Of a stretch of 64,000 nucleotides of DNA, positions 53,124 to 62,860 are shown one piece after another. The translations under genes and the position numbers were made by a program. A model generated the notes under the pieces. It had not been told where the DNA came from. It saw nothing but the letters and a program-made list of their open reading frames with translations, and made no database searches. Source of the DNA: Polyodon spathula (lineage: Eukaryota > Chordata > Actinopteri > Acipenseriformes > Polyodontidae). The stretch's first letter is position 1, and each line of letters starts with the position of its first letter. The DNA lies in contig NC_054536.1 of assembly GCF_017654505.1 (NCBI RefSeq), positions 34,517,946 through 34,581,945 on the forward strand, read 5' to 3'.

Positions 53124-54077
53124 TTAAACGAGGCAGTCTCCCCAGCAACACCGAGTGGAAGCGACAGCGAGTGAGAGAAGTACAGGCGTGGAAAAGTACA
53201 GAGCAGTTTAGAAGCAGTAAGGAGAAATTGCATCTTTAATTGCTTTAATCAGAAAACACAGGACATTGGGGAAACACAGCAGCAGCTCAAAGTCAAAGAG
53301 CCGCGTGTGTTTTCTGATAACAAACAAGCTGAAACTCGGAGCAGCTGATTCAAATTCAGCGCCGTTCTGAGACACGGGTGAGGGGAGGAGCCAACAGCAA
53401 AGCAGAACAACGCAGTTAAACGAGGCAGTCTTCCCAGCGACAGCGAGTGGGAGAAGTACAGGCGTGGAAAAGTACAGAGCAGTTTAGAAGCAGTAAGGAG
53501 AAATTGCATCTTTAATTGCTTTAATCAGAAAACACAGGACATTGGGGAAACACAGCAGCAGCTCAAAGTCAAACAGCCACGTGTGTTTGCTGATAACAAA
53601 CAAGCTGAAACTCGGAGCAACTGATTCAAATTCAGCGCCGTTCTGAGACACGGGCGAGGGGAGGAGCCAACAGCAAAGCAGAACAACGCAGTTAAACGAG
53701 GCAGTCTTCCCAGCGACAGCGAGTGGAAGCGACAGTTGAGTGGGAGAAGTACAGGTGTGGAAAAGTATAGAGCAGTTTAGAAGCAGTAAGGAGAAATTGC
53801 ATCTTTAATTGCTTTAATCAGAAAACACAGGACATTGGGGAAACACAGCAGCAGCTCAAAGTCAAACAGCCGCGTGTGTTTTCTGATAACAAACAAGCTG
53901 AAACTTGGAGCAGCTGTTTCAAATTCAGCACCGTTCTGAGACACGGGCGAGGGGAGAAGCCAACAGCACAGCAGAACAACGCAGTTAAACGAGGCAGTCT
54001 TCCCAGCGACAGCGAGTGGAAGCGACAGCAAGTGGGAGAAGTACAGGCATGGAAAAGTACAGAGCAGTTTAGAAGCA
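53124..54077 (+). promoter_or_regulatory. Tandem 5' monomers of CR1, 3.3 units
   Basis: Units start at TTAAACGAGGCAGTCT: 53124-53415 (292 bp), 53416-53691 (276 bp), 53692-53984 (293 bp) and a partial 53985-54077 that runs into ORF1. Units are nearly identical. The second is shorter by 16 bases in the GCGACAGCGAGTGGAAGC-type micro-repeat. The array directly precedes ORF1, where LINEs keep their internal promoter; mouse L1 uses monomers in this way. The promoter role is inference. Confidence 0.85.
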
Positions 54078-54135
54078 GTTTGAAAGCAGGTTGACGGCTG
54101 CAGAAGTAACTAAACTTAAAAAAAAAAGCCTCAAC

Positions 54136-55083
54136 ATGGTCTTCAAACCAGTAATCTGTGACACCTGCTTGATGTGGGAAATCCGAGAAAACCCAGCAGA
54201 GCTAAACCAAGTGTGCATAAAGTGCCGCGTGATCCAGGATTTGCATAAACTATTAAGTATGCTAGAAATGGAGCTAGAAGAAGTGAGACAGCAACAGGAT
54301 CTTGAGGAACTGGTACACCCACAATTCATGGAACTCTGCATCACCCCTAACAGACTGAAAGCCACCACGGAGATAGAAGGTCAGAACAGCTGGGTTCAGG
54401 TAGGCAGAAGCAGGGAAAAAAAGAAACTTCGTCAAACACAACCACCAGAAATCAAAACAACCAACAAATTTGAGTCACTTCAGAATTTTGATGAGCAGAA
54501 CCAACAACAAGAGAACGAAAGGAACAACATCCAGGACCCTATTGACAGTGGTGACCAGACAGCAAAAAGAAGGGAGGTCATGATTGTTGGGGACTCCATA
54601 TTGAGAAACACAGCAAGTTCAATTCGCAGTTTGGACCCCCTTACTACAACAGTGTGCTGCCTTCCGGGAGCCTCGGTCAGGCACATCACTGAGAACGTGG
54701 ACAGGCTCCTAGAAAGAACAGGAGACGACCCGGTAGTAGTCGTCCACATCGGTACAAACAACATTGGAAGAGACAGACCAAAATCCCTGCAAAACAAATT
54801 CAGAGAGCTAGGAAGGAAATTAAAAGAGAAAACCAAAACTGTGGTATTTTCTGATATACTACCGGCACCTTGCAAAGGACCATATGGACAGCTGGAAATA
54901 ATTAATCAAAACGCATTGCTGAAGACATGGTGCACACGGGAAGGCTTCACCTATCTTGATCATTGGACCACATTCTACAACGAGGACTATCTTTATAGAC
55001 GGGACGGACTGCACTTAAATAACAAGGGAACCAGTCTACTTGGAGAAAAGATCCTCGAGCAGGTTCAGAAGCATTTAAACTAG
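54136..55083 (+). CDS. CR1 ORF1 protein: zinc finger, coiled coil, esterase
   Basis: I take the ATG at 54136 (A at -3) as the start, giving 315 residues to TAG at 55081-55083; the frame is open upstream without an ATG. Residues 8-30 hold two CxxC pairs (CDTC and CIKC) forming a probable zinc finger. A short acidic coiled-coil-like helix follows (about 34-60), then a polar linker. From about 147 an SGNH/GDSL hydrolase domain begins: VGDSILRN with the nucleophile Ser154, PGASVRH with Gly178, HIGTNNIGR with Asn208, and RDGLHLNNKG with Asp290 and His293. All catalytic positions are present. An esterase domain in ORF1 is a known trait of vertebrate CR1 elements. This frame is undamaged, unlike ORF2 of the same copy. 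Confidence 0.93.
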   Translation: MVFKPVICDTCLMWEIRENPAELNQVCIKCRVIQDLHKLLSMLEMELEEVRQQQDLEELVHPQFMELCITPNRLKATTEIEGQNSWVQVGRSREKKKLRQTQPPEIKTTNKFESLQNFDEQNQQQENERNNIQDPIDSGDQTAKRREVMIVGDSILRNTASSIRSLDPLTTTVCCLPGASVRHITENVDRLLERTGDDPVVVVHIGTNNIGRDRPKSLQNKFRELGRKLKEKTKTVVFSDILPAPCKGPYGQLEIINQNALLKTWCTREGFTYLDHWTTFYNEDYLYRRDGLHLNNKGTSLLGEKILEQVQKHLN

Positions 55084-55124
55084 AAAGGAAGGGGGGAGAA
55101 ATCAACAAAAAAACAGAAGGGAGA

Positions 55125-57460
55125 ATGCATCAAAACAAGAACAACAACTCGGGTAAGACAACCATTAAATGTATTTATCTAAATGCTAGAAGTATCAGAA
55201 ACAAAATTCTAGAACTTGAAGCTACTGCACTAACAAGTAACTATGATGTGATAGGTGTTACTGAAACTTGGTTGTCTGAGAGTGATGGGGACGAATATAA
55301 TATTTGTGGGTATACACTGTATAGGAAAGACAGGCAGGACAGAAGAGGAGGAGGGGTAGCGCTATACATAAGAAACAGTCTTGAAGCCCAGGTGTTAAAC
55401 CTGGACAAAGAAAATAAAGCCGAATCAATATGGGTCAGAATAACGGACAAAAATGCAAAGGGCATAATAATAGGAGCATGCTATAGACCTCCAGATTCAG
55501 ATGGTGAGCAAAATAATCTCTTGTACAATGACATTAGAAATGCGTGTAGCAAAGGAGAAGCCATACTAATGGGGGATTTCAACTTCCCCCATATAAAATG
55601 GGAAAACCCGGTGGGTAGCACGAAGGATGAAATTGAAATGGTGGAAATGACAAATGACTGCTTCCTAACACAATTTGTCAAGGCACCAACTAGAGGGGAG
55701 GCATGCCTTGATTTAGTCTTTTCAAATAACGAAGACAGAATAACTAAAACAGAGGTCAGAGAACCACTGGCAAACTCAGACCACAACATGGTCTCATTTG
55801 AAGTGTTTTTTAAAACCCCAAAAGTAATGACTAAAGCTAAGGTTTACAATTTTAGAAAAGCAAACTATGAAGGTATGAAACAGAGACTAACAGAAGTAGA
55901 CTGGAGTAAAATAGAGAAAACACCCACAGAAGAAGGATGGTTGTTCTTCAAAAATGTAGTACTAGAGGCGCAAAACAATTACATCCCTAAAGTAGACAAA
56001 TCTAAATGTAAAACTAAATTGCCAAAATGGTTTAATAGATCAATTAAAAAAAATATTCAGCGAAAAAAGGCACTTTACAGAGCATTAAAAAAGGACCAAA
56101 AAGAAAGTACGCAGAAAGAGTACACGGAACTGCAAACGCAAGTCAAAAAGGCCAAGAGAGAAATAGAAATGAACATTGCTAAGGGAGCTAAAACCAATTC
56201 CAAAATGTTTTTTCCAATATTACAACAGCAAGAGAACATTCAAAGAGGAGATTAAATGTTTAACAGATACAAATGGCAAAATCGTAGAGGAAGAAAAAAA
56301 AATAGCAAATATATTAAATGATTACTTTTCACAAGTTTTTACAAAGGAAGATACTGACAACATGCCCCACATGTCATCCAGTTCCTATCCAGTTTTAAAT
56401 AACTTTAGCATAACTGAGGCAGAAGTGTTAAAGGGACTAGGAGCTCTTAAAATAAACAAATCCCCTGGGCCGGATGAGATCCTCCCAGTAGTACTCAAAG
56501 AAATGAAAGAAGTAATTTACAAACCGCTAACCAAGATCATGCAGCAGTCTCTTGACACAGGGGTGGTACCGACAGACTGGAAAATTGCAAACGTAATACC
56601 GATCCACAAAAAGGGAAACAAAACTGAACCAGGTAACTACAGACCAGTAAGCCTGACTTCTATTATATGCAAACTTATGGAAACTATAATAAGATCCAAA
56701 ATGGAAAATTACCTATATGGTAACAGGGTCCTGGGAGACAGTCAACATGGTTTTAGGAAAGGCAGATCGTGTCTAACTAACTTGCTTGATTTTTTTGAGG
56801 ATGCAACATTGATAATGGATAATTGCAAAGCATATGACATGGTTTATTTAGATTTCCAGAAAGCTTTTGACAAAGTCCCGCACAAAAGATTAATTCTCAA
56901 ACTGAACGCAGTTGGAATTCAAGGAAACACATGTACATGGATTAGGGAGTGGTTAACATGTAGAAAACAGAAAGTACTGATTAGAGGAAAAACCTCAGAA
57001 TGGAGTGTGGTAACCAGCGGTGTACCACAGGGATCAGTATTAGGTCCTCTGCTATTCCTAATCTACATTAATGATTTAGATTCTGGTATAGTAAGCAAAC
57101 TTGTTAAATTTGCAGACGACACAAAAGTAGGAGGAGTGGCAAACACTGTTGTAGCAGCAAAGGTCATTCAAAATGATCTAGACAAGATTCAGAACTGGGC
57201 AGACACATGGCAAATGACATTTAATAGAGAAAAGTGTAAGGTACTGCACGCAGGAAATAAAAATGTACATTATAAATATCATATGGGAGATACTGAAATT
57301 GGAGAAGGAATCTATGAAAAAGACCTAGGAGTTTTTGTTGACTCAGAAATGTCTTCATCTAGACAATGTGGGGAAGCTATAAAAAAGGCTAACAAGATGC
57401 TCGGATACATTGTGAAAAGTGTTGAATTTAAATCAAGGGAAGTAATGTTAAAACTGTACT
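55125..57460 (+). pseudogene. CR1 ORF2: endonuclease-reverse transcriptase, frameshifted
   Basis: An ATG at 55125 lies 41 bases after the ORF1 stop. The AP endonuclease is complete: LNARSIRN with Asn20, TETWLS with Glu47, ACYRPP, MGDFNFP with Asp151 and Asn153, and NSDHN with Asp219 and His220. An extra T in the run at 56208-56213 (six T, five in the copy at 24.3 kb) shifts the frame before the RT. In the second frame (to 57460) the RT is otherwise intact, with YLDFQKAFDKV, GVPQGSVLGPLL and FADDT near 57111. Relative to the 23.4-kb copy, four codons (EVRK) are missing in frame near 56146. The C-terminus is lost by the 480-base deletion. Confidence 0.92.
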
Positions 57461-57502
57461 GGCCTCCTCTCATTTGTAAACTTTCTTATATTCTTATGTT
57501 CT

Positions 57503-59724
57503 AACCCTAAACAAAACACCCGTTTCCACTTGTTTTAGACACGGAGGAATCTGTCCCTCTCCCTGCTACTTTACAATGTCTATAAAGAGGTATGTAAAAA
57601 TACAGCGAACAAGGAGTGGGGCTTGGCTGAAGATACAGTACTGAGTGTCCTTTTGCGATTCAGTGCCTTTTAAACCTGTTTTACTCTGAAGAAACCCAAT
57701 TTAAACAGAGTGTGTGAAAATAAATTGGACCTAACACACCTAAGAAGCACAGAATAAATGGATTGCAAAGGGTTAAGCAATTCCCTGAGTTCTCTAATCT
57801 CCGCTTTAGCCTGGAGGTTCTCTTCCTGGTGCAAAGTGTTTTTAAACATACCCTCATTATTTCTATTCTTACGGTGTTCTCTGTTATTACCCCAGCGCTG
57901 GCTAGCATGGTTCCCACTGGCTGAATTGTTACTGTAATTATTTTTGGACTGCTGAGGTCTTGCTTTCCTTGTACTGTTGTTTATCTGTTTTAGCAGCTGG
58001 CAGTTCTGATCCTTCTATCTGAAGGGGCGGCTCCTCGCTTGCTACTGCATAAATCTTTATCTGCAGCTGCTGCGTCTTTCCTATGGAAACTCCCTATTTT
58101 ACGGGACCAGATTTCTCATGCCTCATCCACTATCACATCCACTGGGGACACAGAGTTCACAACCAAACTTGCTAACTCTACTATCACTGGATGCAAGCTA
58201 TTCAAATACAACTGTCAAAACTGTACCATTTTATCGGGATCCTCACCTGGACCACAACCTGCTTGGTATGTGCACTTAAGCTCATCGTAAAAATCACAAG
58301 GATCTTCCTTTTCCCTACATTTCATGCTGTAAGTCCTAGTTACAGCTACACCTGTGTTGTAAAAAGGGGGGTATTTCTTTATTAACTCCTGACATAATTT
58401 CTCAAAGTTATTTTGCGTTTCCTCTGGTAAATTATTTACCGAAGCAGAATGCAGTAACCTTTGTTTAAAAAAAAAATGACTTGTGTTCCTCTTCTACAAT
58501 TCCAGCCGATGTAATAAAACCTCTAGTTGTAGCGATTAAGTCTTCTATATGATGACCCTTTTTCAGTCAGGTCGAACTGTGGAACTTTTACAGTCATGAC
58601 ATTCTAGACCCTAACTGTGTTCTGTGTGTGTATCATGTGTTCGGAAAGCCAGGTGTATTCGGGTGCTGGTCTCATGGAGACAGCACTGACAATGCAGACT
58701 CCTCTGTGCATGTATTGCAGATGTATCGCTGGGATATTGAAAACCGGGGGTGCTAGCCTGGGGGTTTCGGGGAGGCAAGGCTGCAAACTCAGCCTCCTAA
58801 GCACCAGCCTTAGTTCTATCCCAAGTGACCATTGCTCTATCATGTTCCAATTCTTCAATTCTATATTTTAATGCAGCCTTCTCCTTGATCAAAACACCTC
58901 ATTATTCCTACGCATTGCTTCATTAAGCTCCATGTTACGTAGTTGATACCTGTCCAGGCTAATCCTCAGATCTAGAATTCCAGCTGCTGTTTCATCTCTA
59001 AGCTTAGCATGCTCTCGCCTCAAAGCCTGATTTTCTCCAGTTACATCCTGAAGCTCTCCAATCAAATCCTGATTTTTGCTACTTAAAACCTGACATCTCC
59101 CTGCACCACCTGACATTTGTCCTGTGCACAGTGCAACCTTTTAGTTGATAGATACACTATAGTAGCAATTGCAGTAATAGGTCTCACAGCCTTAACTTGA
59201 AGTTGCTGAAACACATTTTCCTGAGCCCTCCTGAGAGTAAACTCTGTGGGAGAAACGACAAGATCCCCTGGATTGGGAGTCCCTGGTTGTTCCTATTTAA
59301 TCATCTCTACCAAATATTCATATAGCCCCTGCTCGGAAGCAACTTCCAATCTAGGCATCTCCACCATGGTATCAGTGTCTGAATCTGTAACTACAGACAT
59401 ACCTATACTTTCTAACTTGGTTTCAAGTCAAAATTATACAGCCCATGGTTATACACCGTTAAAAATACACAAGAAATCAAACAACAAATATTTGATAAAT
59501 GTGGTTTGCGGAAAGATTACTGCTCTGTGAGTTTCTGTTCTAACAACGCTGTTAAACACTGGTAAAAGGGAAAAGCAACTACTTTACGGCACTCCAGTTT
59601 TCGATTCCAACCCATTCGTTATATGCAATTGGTGGGGAAAAACCACTACTACAAATTAAATTCCAAGTTTAATTCTTTGTGACTATGTTCATAAACCTGG
59701 CAGTTACTGTGCTAAATCAGTCTT
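57503..59724 (-). pseudogene. gag-like relic of the minus-strand LTR element
   Basis: It lies downstream of the primer site in the minus direction, where gag is expected. Minus-strand frames include a 75-residue piece at 59116-58889 rich in leucine, glutamate and arginine (coiled-coil-like, NQDLIGELQDVTGENQALRR). Around 58400-58060 there is a capsid-like stretch (CREKEDPCDFYDELK). At 57960-57770 an asparagine- and glutamine-rich segment follows. Stops and frame changes are frequent. I infer gag from position and composition, not from a decisive motif; no zinc knuckle is seen. Confidence 0.5.
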
Positions 59725-59742
59725 ATCACATCGGGGTCACCA
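59725..59742 (-). other. Primer-binding site, tRNA-Trp type
   Basis: On the minus strand TGGTGACCCCGATGTGAT follows the LTR after five bases. It is complementary to the 3' end of vertebrate tRNA-Trp (TCACGTCGGGGTCA-CCA) with one mismatch. The same primer type is known from avian sarcoma-leukosis viruses and various other LTR elements, so it does not fix the class. Confidence 0.75.
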
Positions 59743-59747
59743 ATTAA

Positions 59748-60120
59748 TGTAGGAACAATTCAATAATGGATAATTTAATGTTTATGTGGGTTGATTAGTT
59801 CTCTTAATAATATTTAATTGACATGTTACAAAGATCGAGGATTTACTATGAACATACATACACGCACAGACACAAGGAATATTTAATCAACAGTAGTATT
59901 TTATTAAGTACACAAATAATAAACAGAAATCAAAAAAGTCAGAAAGTAAATTTCTTAAGTCTCTAAGCACCAAACACAAGTCAAAAACTCTCACTGCACT
60001 CATGCTGGCTAGCAGGTAATTTAAATGACACCGACATACATACAAAGCAGCTACTCAGCATTTCAAGCAAGCTGTGACGTAGCTAGTAGATTGCTCACAT
60101 ACACCCACACCCACATACGA
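59748..60120 (-). repeat. 5' LTR (right copy), cut off
   Basis: It starts TGTAGGAACAATTC on the plus strand and follows the left copy up to about CACACCCACATA. Beyond this point the two diverge; the (TA)n tract and the Tc1 element begin shortly afterwards. The outer 100 or so bases present in the left copy are not found on the far side of the Tc1, so a deletion accompanied or followed the insertion. Confidence 0.75.
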
Positions 60121-60141
60121 TCACAACCTCAAATGCTACTG

Positions 60142-60143
<2 letters not shown>

Positions 60144-60219
<76 letters not shown>
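60144..60219. repeat. (TA)n microsatellite, left flank of Tc1
   Basis: About 38 TA units directly left of the transposon. Its partner is 61765-61817. Confidence 0.97.
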
Positions 60220-60222
<3 letters not shown>

Positions 60223-60226
60223 TACA

Positions 60227-61761
60227 CAGTACCTTTAGAAAGTCTACACCCCCTTTCAAAATGTTCATCTTTTGTTGCCTTATAGACTGGAATTAAAATG
60301 CAACTTCCAAGTGAAAAAAAATATTCTAGAAATTTGTAGAAAATTAATTAAAAATAAAAACTGAAATAGCTTGGTTGGATAAGTGTCCACCCCCCTTGTA
60401 ATAGCAATCTGAAATTAGCTCAGGTGTAACCAATCGCCTTAACAATCACACACCAAGTTAAGTGACCTCCACCTGTGTTAAATTGTAGTGACTCACATGA
60501 TTTCAGGATAAATTCAGCAGTTCCTGTAGGTTCCCTCTGCTGGGTAGTGCATTTCAAAGCAAAGACTCAACCATGAGCACCAAGGTACTTTCAAAAGAAC
60601 TCCGGGACAAAGTTGTTGAAAGGCACTGATCAGGGGATGGGTATGAAAAAATATCAAAAGCCTTGAATATCCTTTGGTGCATGGTCAAGACGATTAAAAA
60701 GTGGAAGGTGTATGGCACCACGAAAACCCTGCCTAGATCAGGCCGTCCCTCCAAACTGGATGACCGAGCAAGAAGGAGACTGATCAGAGAGGCTACAAAG
60801 AGGCCAATGGCAACTTTGCAAGGCTTTTATGGCCAAGACTGGTCAAAGTGTGCATGTGACAACAATATCCCAAGCACTCCACAAATCTGGTCTGTATGGT
60901 AGGGTGGCAAGAAGGAAGCCATTACTCAAGAAAGCCCACCTTGAATCCCATTTGAAATATGCAGAAAAAACACTCAGGAGATTCTGTAGACATGTGCAAA
61001 AAGGTTTTGTGGTCTGACAAAACTAAAATGGAACTTTTTGGCCTAAATACAAACCATTATGTTTGGCGCAAACCCAACACAGCGCATCGCCCAAAAAAAC
61101 ACCATCCTTACTGTGAAGCATGGTGGTGGCAACATCATGTTATGGGGATGTTTCTCATCGGCAGGGACTAGGACACTTGTCAGGGTAGAAGGGAAAATGA
61201 ATGGAGCAAAGTATAGAGAAGTCCTTGAGGAAAACCTGCTGCCCTCTGCAAGTAAGATGAAACTGGGACAGAAGTTCGCCCTTCAGCATGACAACGACCC
61301 AGAGCACACAGCCAAAGCTACACTGGAGTGGCTAAGGAACAAAAAGGTAAATGTCCTTGAATGGCCCAGTCAGAGCCCTGACCTAAATCCAATTGAAAAT
61401 CTGTGGCATGACTTGATTGCTGTCCATCAACGCTCCCCAAGGAACTTGACAGAGCTTGAACAGTTTTGTAAAGAAGAATGGTCAAATATTGCCAAATCTA
61501 GGTGAGCAAAGTTGGTAGAGACCTATCCCAGCAGACTCAGCTTCCACCAAGTATTAACTCAGGGGGGTGGAGACTTATTCAATTATGATCTTTCAGTTTT
61601 GTATTTAATTTTTTTTCTCAATAAAAACTTTTTTCCCCTTAACAGTGTGGAGTATGGTGTGTAGATAAGTGGAAAAAAAATCCTCATTTAAATGCATGAA
61701 ACTCACACTGACACAACAAAATGTGAAAAAAGTTAAAGGGGGTGTAGACTTTCTATAGGCA

Positions 61762-61763
<2 letters not shown>
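60227..61763 (+). mobile_element. Tc1-like transposon, family A copy 2
   Basis: Termini CAGTACCTTTAGAAAGTCTA and (reverse complement) AGTGCCTATAGAAAGTCTAC match copy 1 at 19427. It lies between two (TA)n runs. It is longer than copy 1 because the transposase N-terminal region is retained. Confidence 0.92.
60573..61560 (+). pseudogene. Tc1 transposase relic, family A copy 2
   Basis: It starts MSTKVLSKELRDKVVERH and then has a TGA. The DNA-binding part is readable in pieces (ISKALNI, TIKKWKVYGTTKTLPRSGRP, RARRRLIREATKRPMATL). The catalytic core reads SDKTKMELFG with the first aspartate, [34 protein letters not shown] with the second aspartate, and [16 protein letters not shown] with the glutamate. 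A TGA replaces the TGT cysteine codon seen in copy 1 just after NIAKSR. Frameshifts near 60830 and 60990 add to the damage. Confidence 0.92.

Positions 61764-61764
<1 letters not shown>

Positions 61765-61817
<53 letters not shown>
61765..61817. repeat. (TA)n microsatellite, right flank of Tc1
   Basis: About 26 TA units directly right of the transposon. Confidence 0.97.
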
Positions 61818-61822
<5 letters not shown>

Positions 61823-61854
61823 ACAGAGGAGTCTGTCTGTCTCTCTCATATATC

Positions 61855-61905
61855 ATGTGGCTGTTCCCAATTTGCACCAATTACCTAATTTGGGAACAGC
61901 CACAT
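61855..61905. repeat. Perfect 16-bp-stem hairpin
   Basis: ATGTGGCTGTTCCCAA at 61855-61870 pairs with its exact reverse complement at 61890-61905 across a 19-base loop. It covers the end of the mariner-type relic, so the outer arm is probably an inverted copy of the inner coding sequence. Confidence 0.9.
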
Positions 61906-62553
61906 TCTCACATATATTTGGCAGATGTTCTATTGGACTCAGGTCAGGAGACAAAGCTGACCATGGCAAGACCTCGGCATTGTTTTCTTGAAGTCGTGCA
62001 ATTGTAATCCTAGCTTCCAGATTGGCTGGAATGGAATCACACTTCCACCACCCCACCGGTTGGCTTGAACAACGCAGCAGTCAGCATAATGCTCAACACA
62101 ACGTCTCCACACATGTTGCCTTCCGTCAGGCCTGTCAAAGGAAAAACGGCATTCATCGATGAATAAAACACTCCATCGCTCTCTGCCACCACCTAGGATG
62201 TTCTCTGGCCCACAGAAGACAGCGATTTCATCTCAGCTGTCAACATGCTACCCCTGAAAGGCCTCCCAGCATGCAAATCATTTTCATGCAGATGGCGAGC
62301 TACAGTCGTTCTGCTGATGCGCAGGTTATTTTTTCCTGGAATTTCTCGTGCTGTAGCCACTGCAGTATGAAAAAACGATTACGCAGATGGATCAGTCGGA
62401 TGTGATGGTCCTGGGCCGGTGTGGTGACCCTCCGCCTTCCAGGACGTGGCCTCTACCTCACAAAGCCAGTTTCCTGGTTTCTCTGGACTAGTCTGCGGAT
62501 TGTTGAAGCAGAACATCTCATTCTCTGGGCAACTTCTCTCACAGATAGGTCGC
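61870..62553 (-). pseudogene. Tc1/mariner-type transposase relic, third family
   Basis: On the minus strand the pieces are: SDLSVREVAQRMRCSASTIR (helix-turn-helix), RRVTTPAQDHHIRLIHLRNR (linker), SVLFIDECRFSFDRPDGRQ with the first aspartate, CCVVQANRWGGGSV, and near 61950 VLPWSALSPDLSPIEHL with the glutamate. The stretch holding the second aspartate is deleted or lost between about 62040 and 61990. It differs clearly from the Tc1 families A and B. Its right (5') side is cut by the LTR starting at 62554. Confidence 0.85.
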
Positions 62554-62860
62554 TGTCACGGATCGAATGAGTGGTGCGTGCGACTGGTGACGTCAGACCA
62601 GGAAATGAAACAAACACAGGATGGTATGGGGCTAAACGGCGCTGCTGCGCTCGTCTTTAATAAATAAACAAAATAAATATTTAAACAAAAGACTTTACAT
62701 GAAACAAAAAAAGGCTCAAGGGCCAAATGAAAACCAACACAAACAATTTTACACGTTTACAAAAACAAGTACCTTTGTTCGCTGGCTTGGTAGCATTCAC
62801 TCTTACTATCCTTCACTCTCCTCTGCTCTGAACCCGGAGTGGATCTTTTATACTGGAGTT
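62554..62860 (-). repeat. LTR related to family G, partial
   Basis: It begins TGTCACGGATCGAATGAG and contains GGTGACGTCAGACCAGGAAA, the block shared by the copies at 27040, 47345 and 48582. A run of A-rich sequence with AATAAATAAAC follows as in those copies. The far end is not recognisable; 62860 is an approximate limit. Confidence 0.55.

Larger units (their letters stand above)
53124..57502 (+). mobile_element. CR1-like LINE, near full-length with 5' monomers
   Basis: In order: tandem 5' monomers, ORF1, a 41-base gap, ORF2, and a short 3' end with degenerate TTCTTAT octamers. About 480 bases are missing between 57459 and 57460 compared with the copy at 23.4 kb (the equivalent of about 25576-26057). 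That removes the C-terminal part of ORF2 and most of the 3' untranslated region but leaves the terminal sequence in place. ORF2 also has a one-base frameshift. It lies inside the minus-strand LTR element. Confidence 0.92.
51650..60120 (-). mobile_element. Minus-strand LTR retroelement interrupted by CR1
   Basis: Two copies of one LTR in the same orientation (51650-52124 and 59748-about 60120) enclose a primer-binding site next to the right copy and a gag-like relic. Transcription would have run right to left. No protease, RT or integrase is recognisable, so pol was deleted. A CR1 LINE sits inside at 53124-57502. Which class (retrovirus-like or other) is not decided by what remains. Confidence 0.75.
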
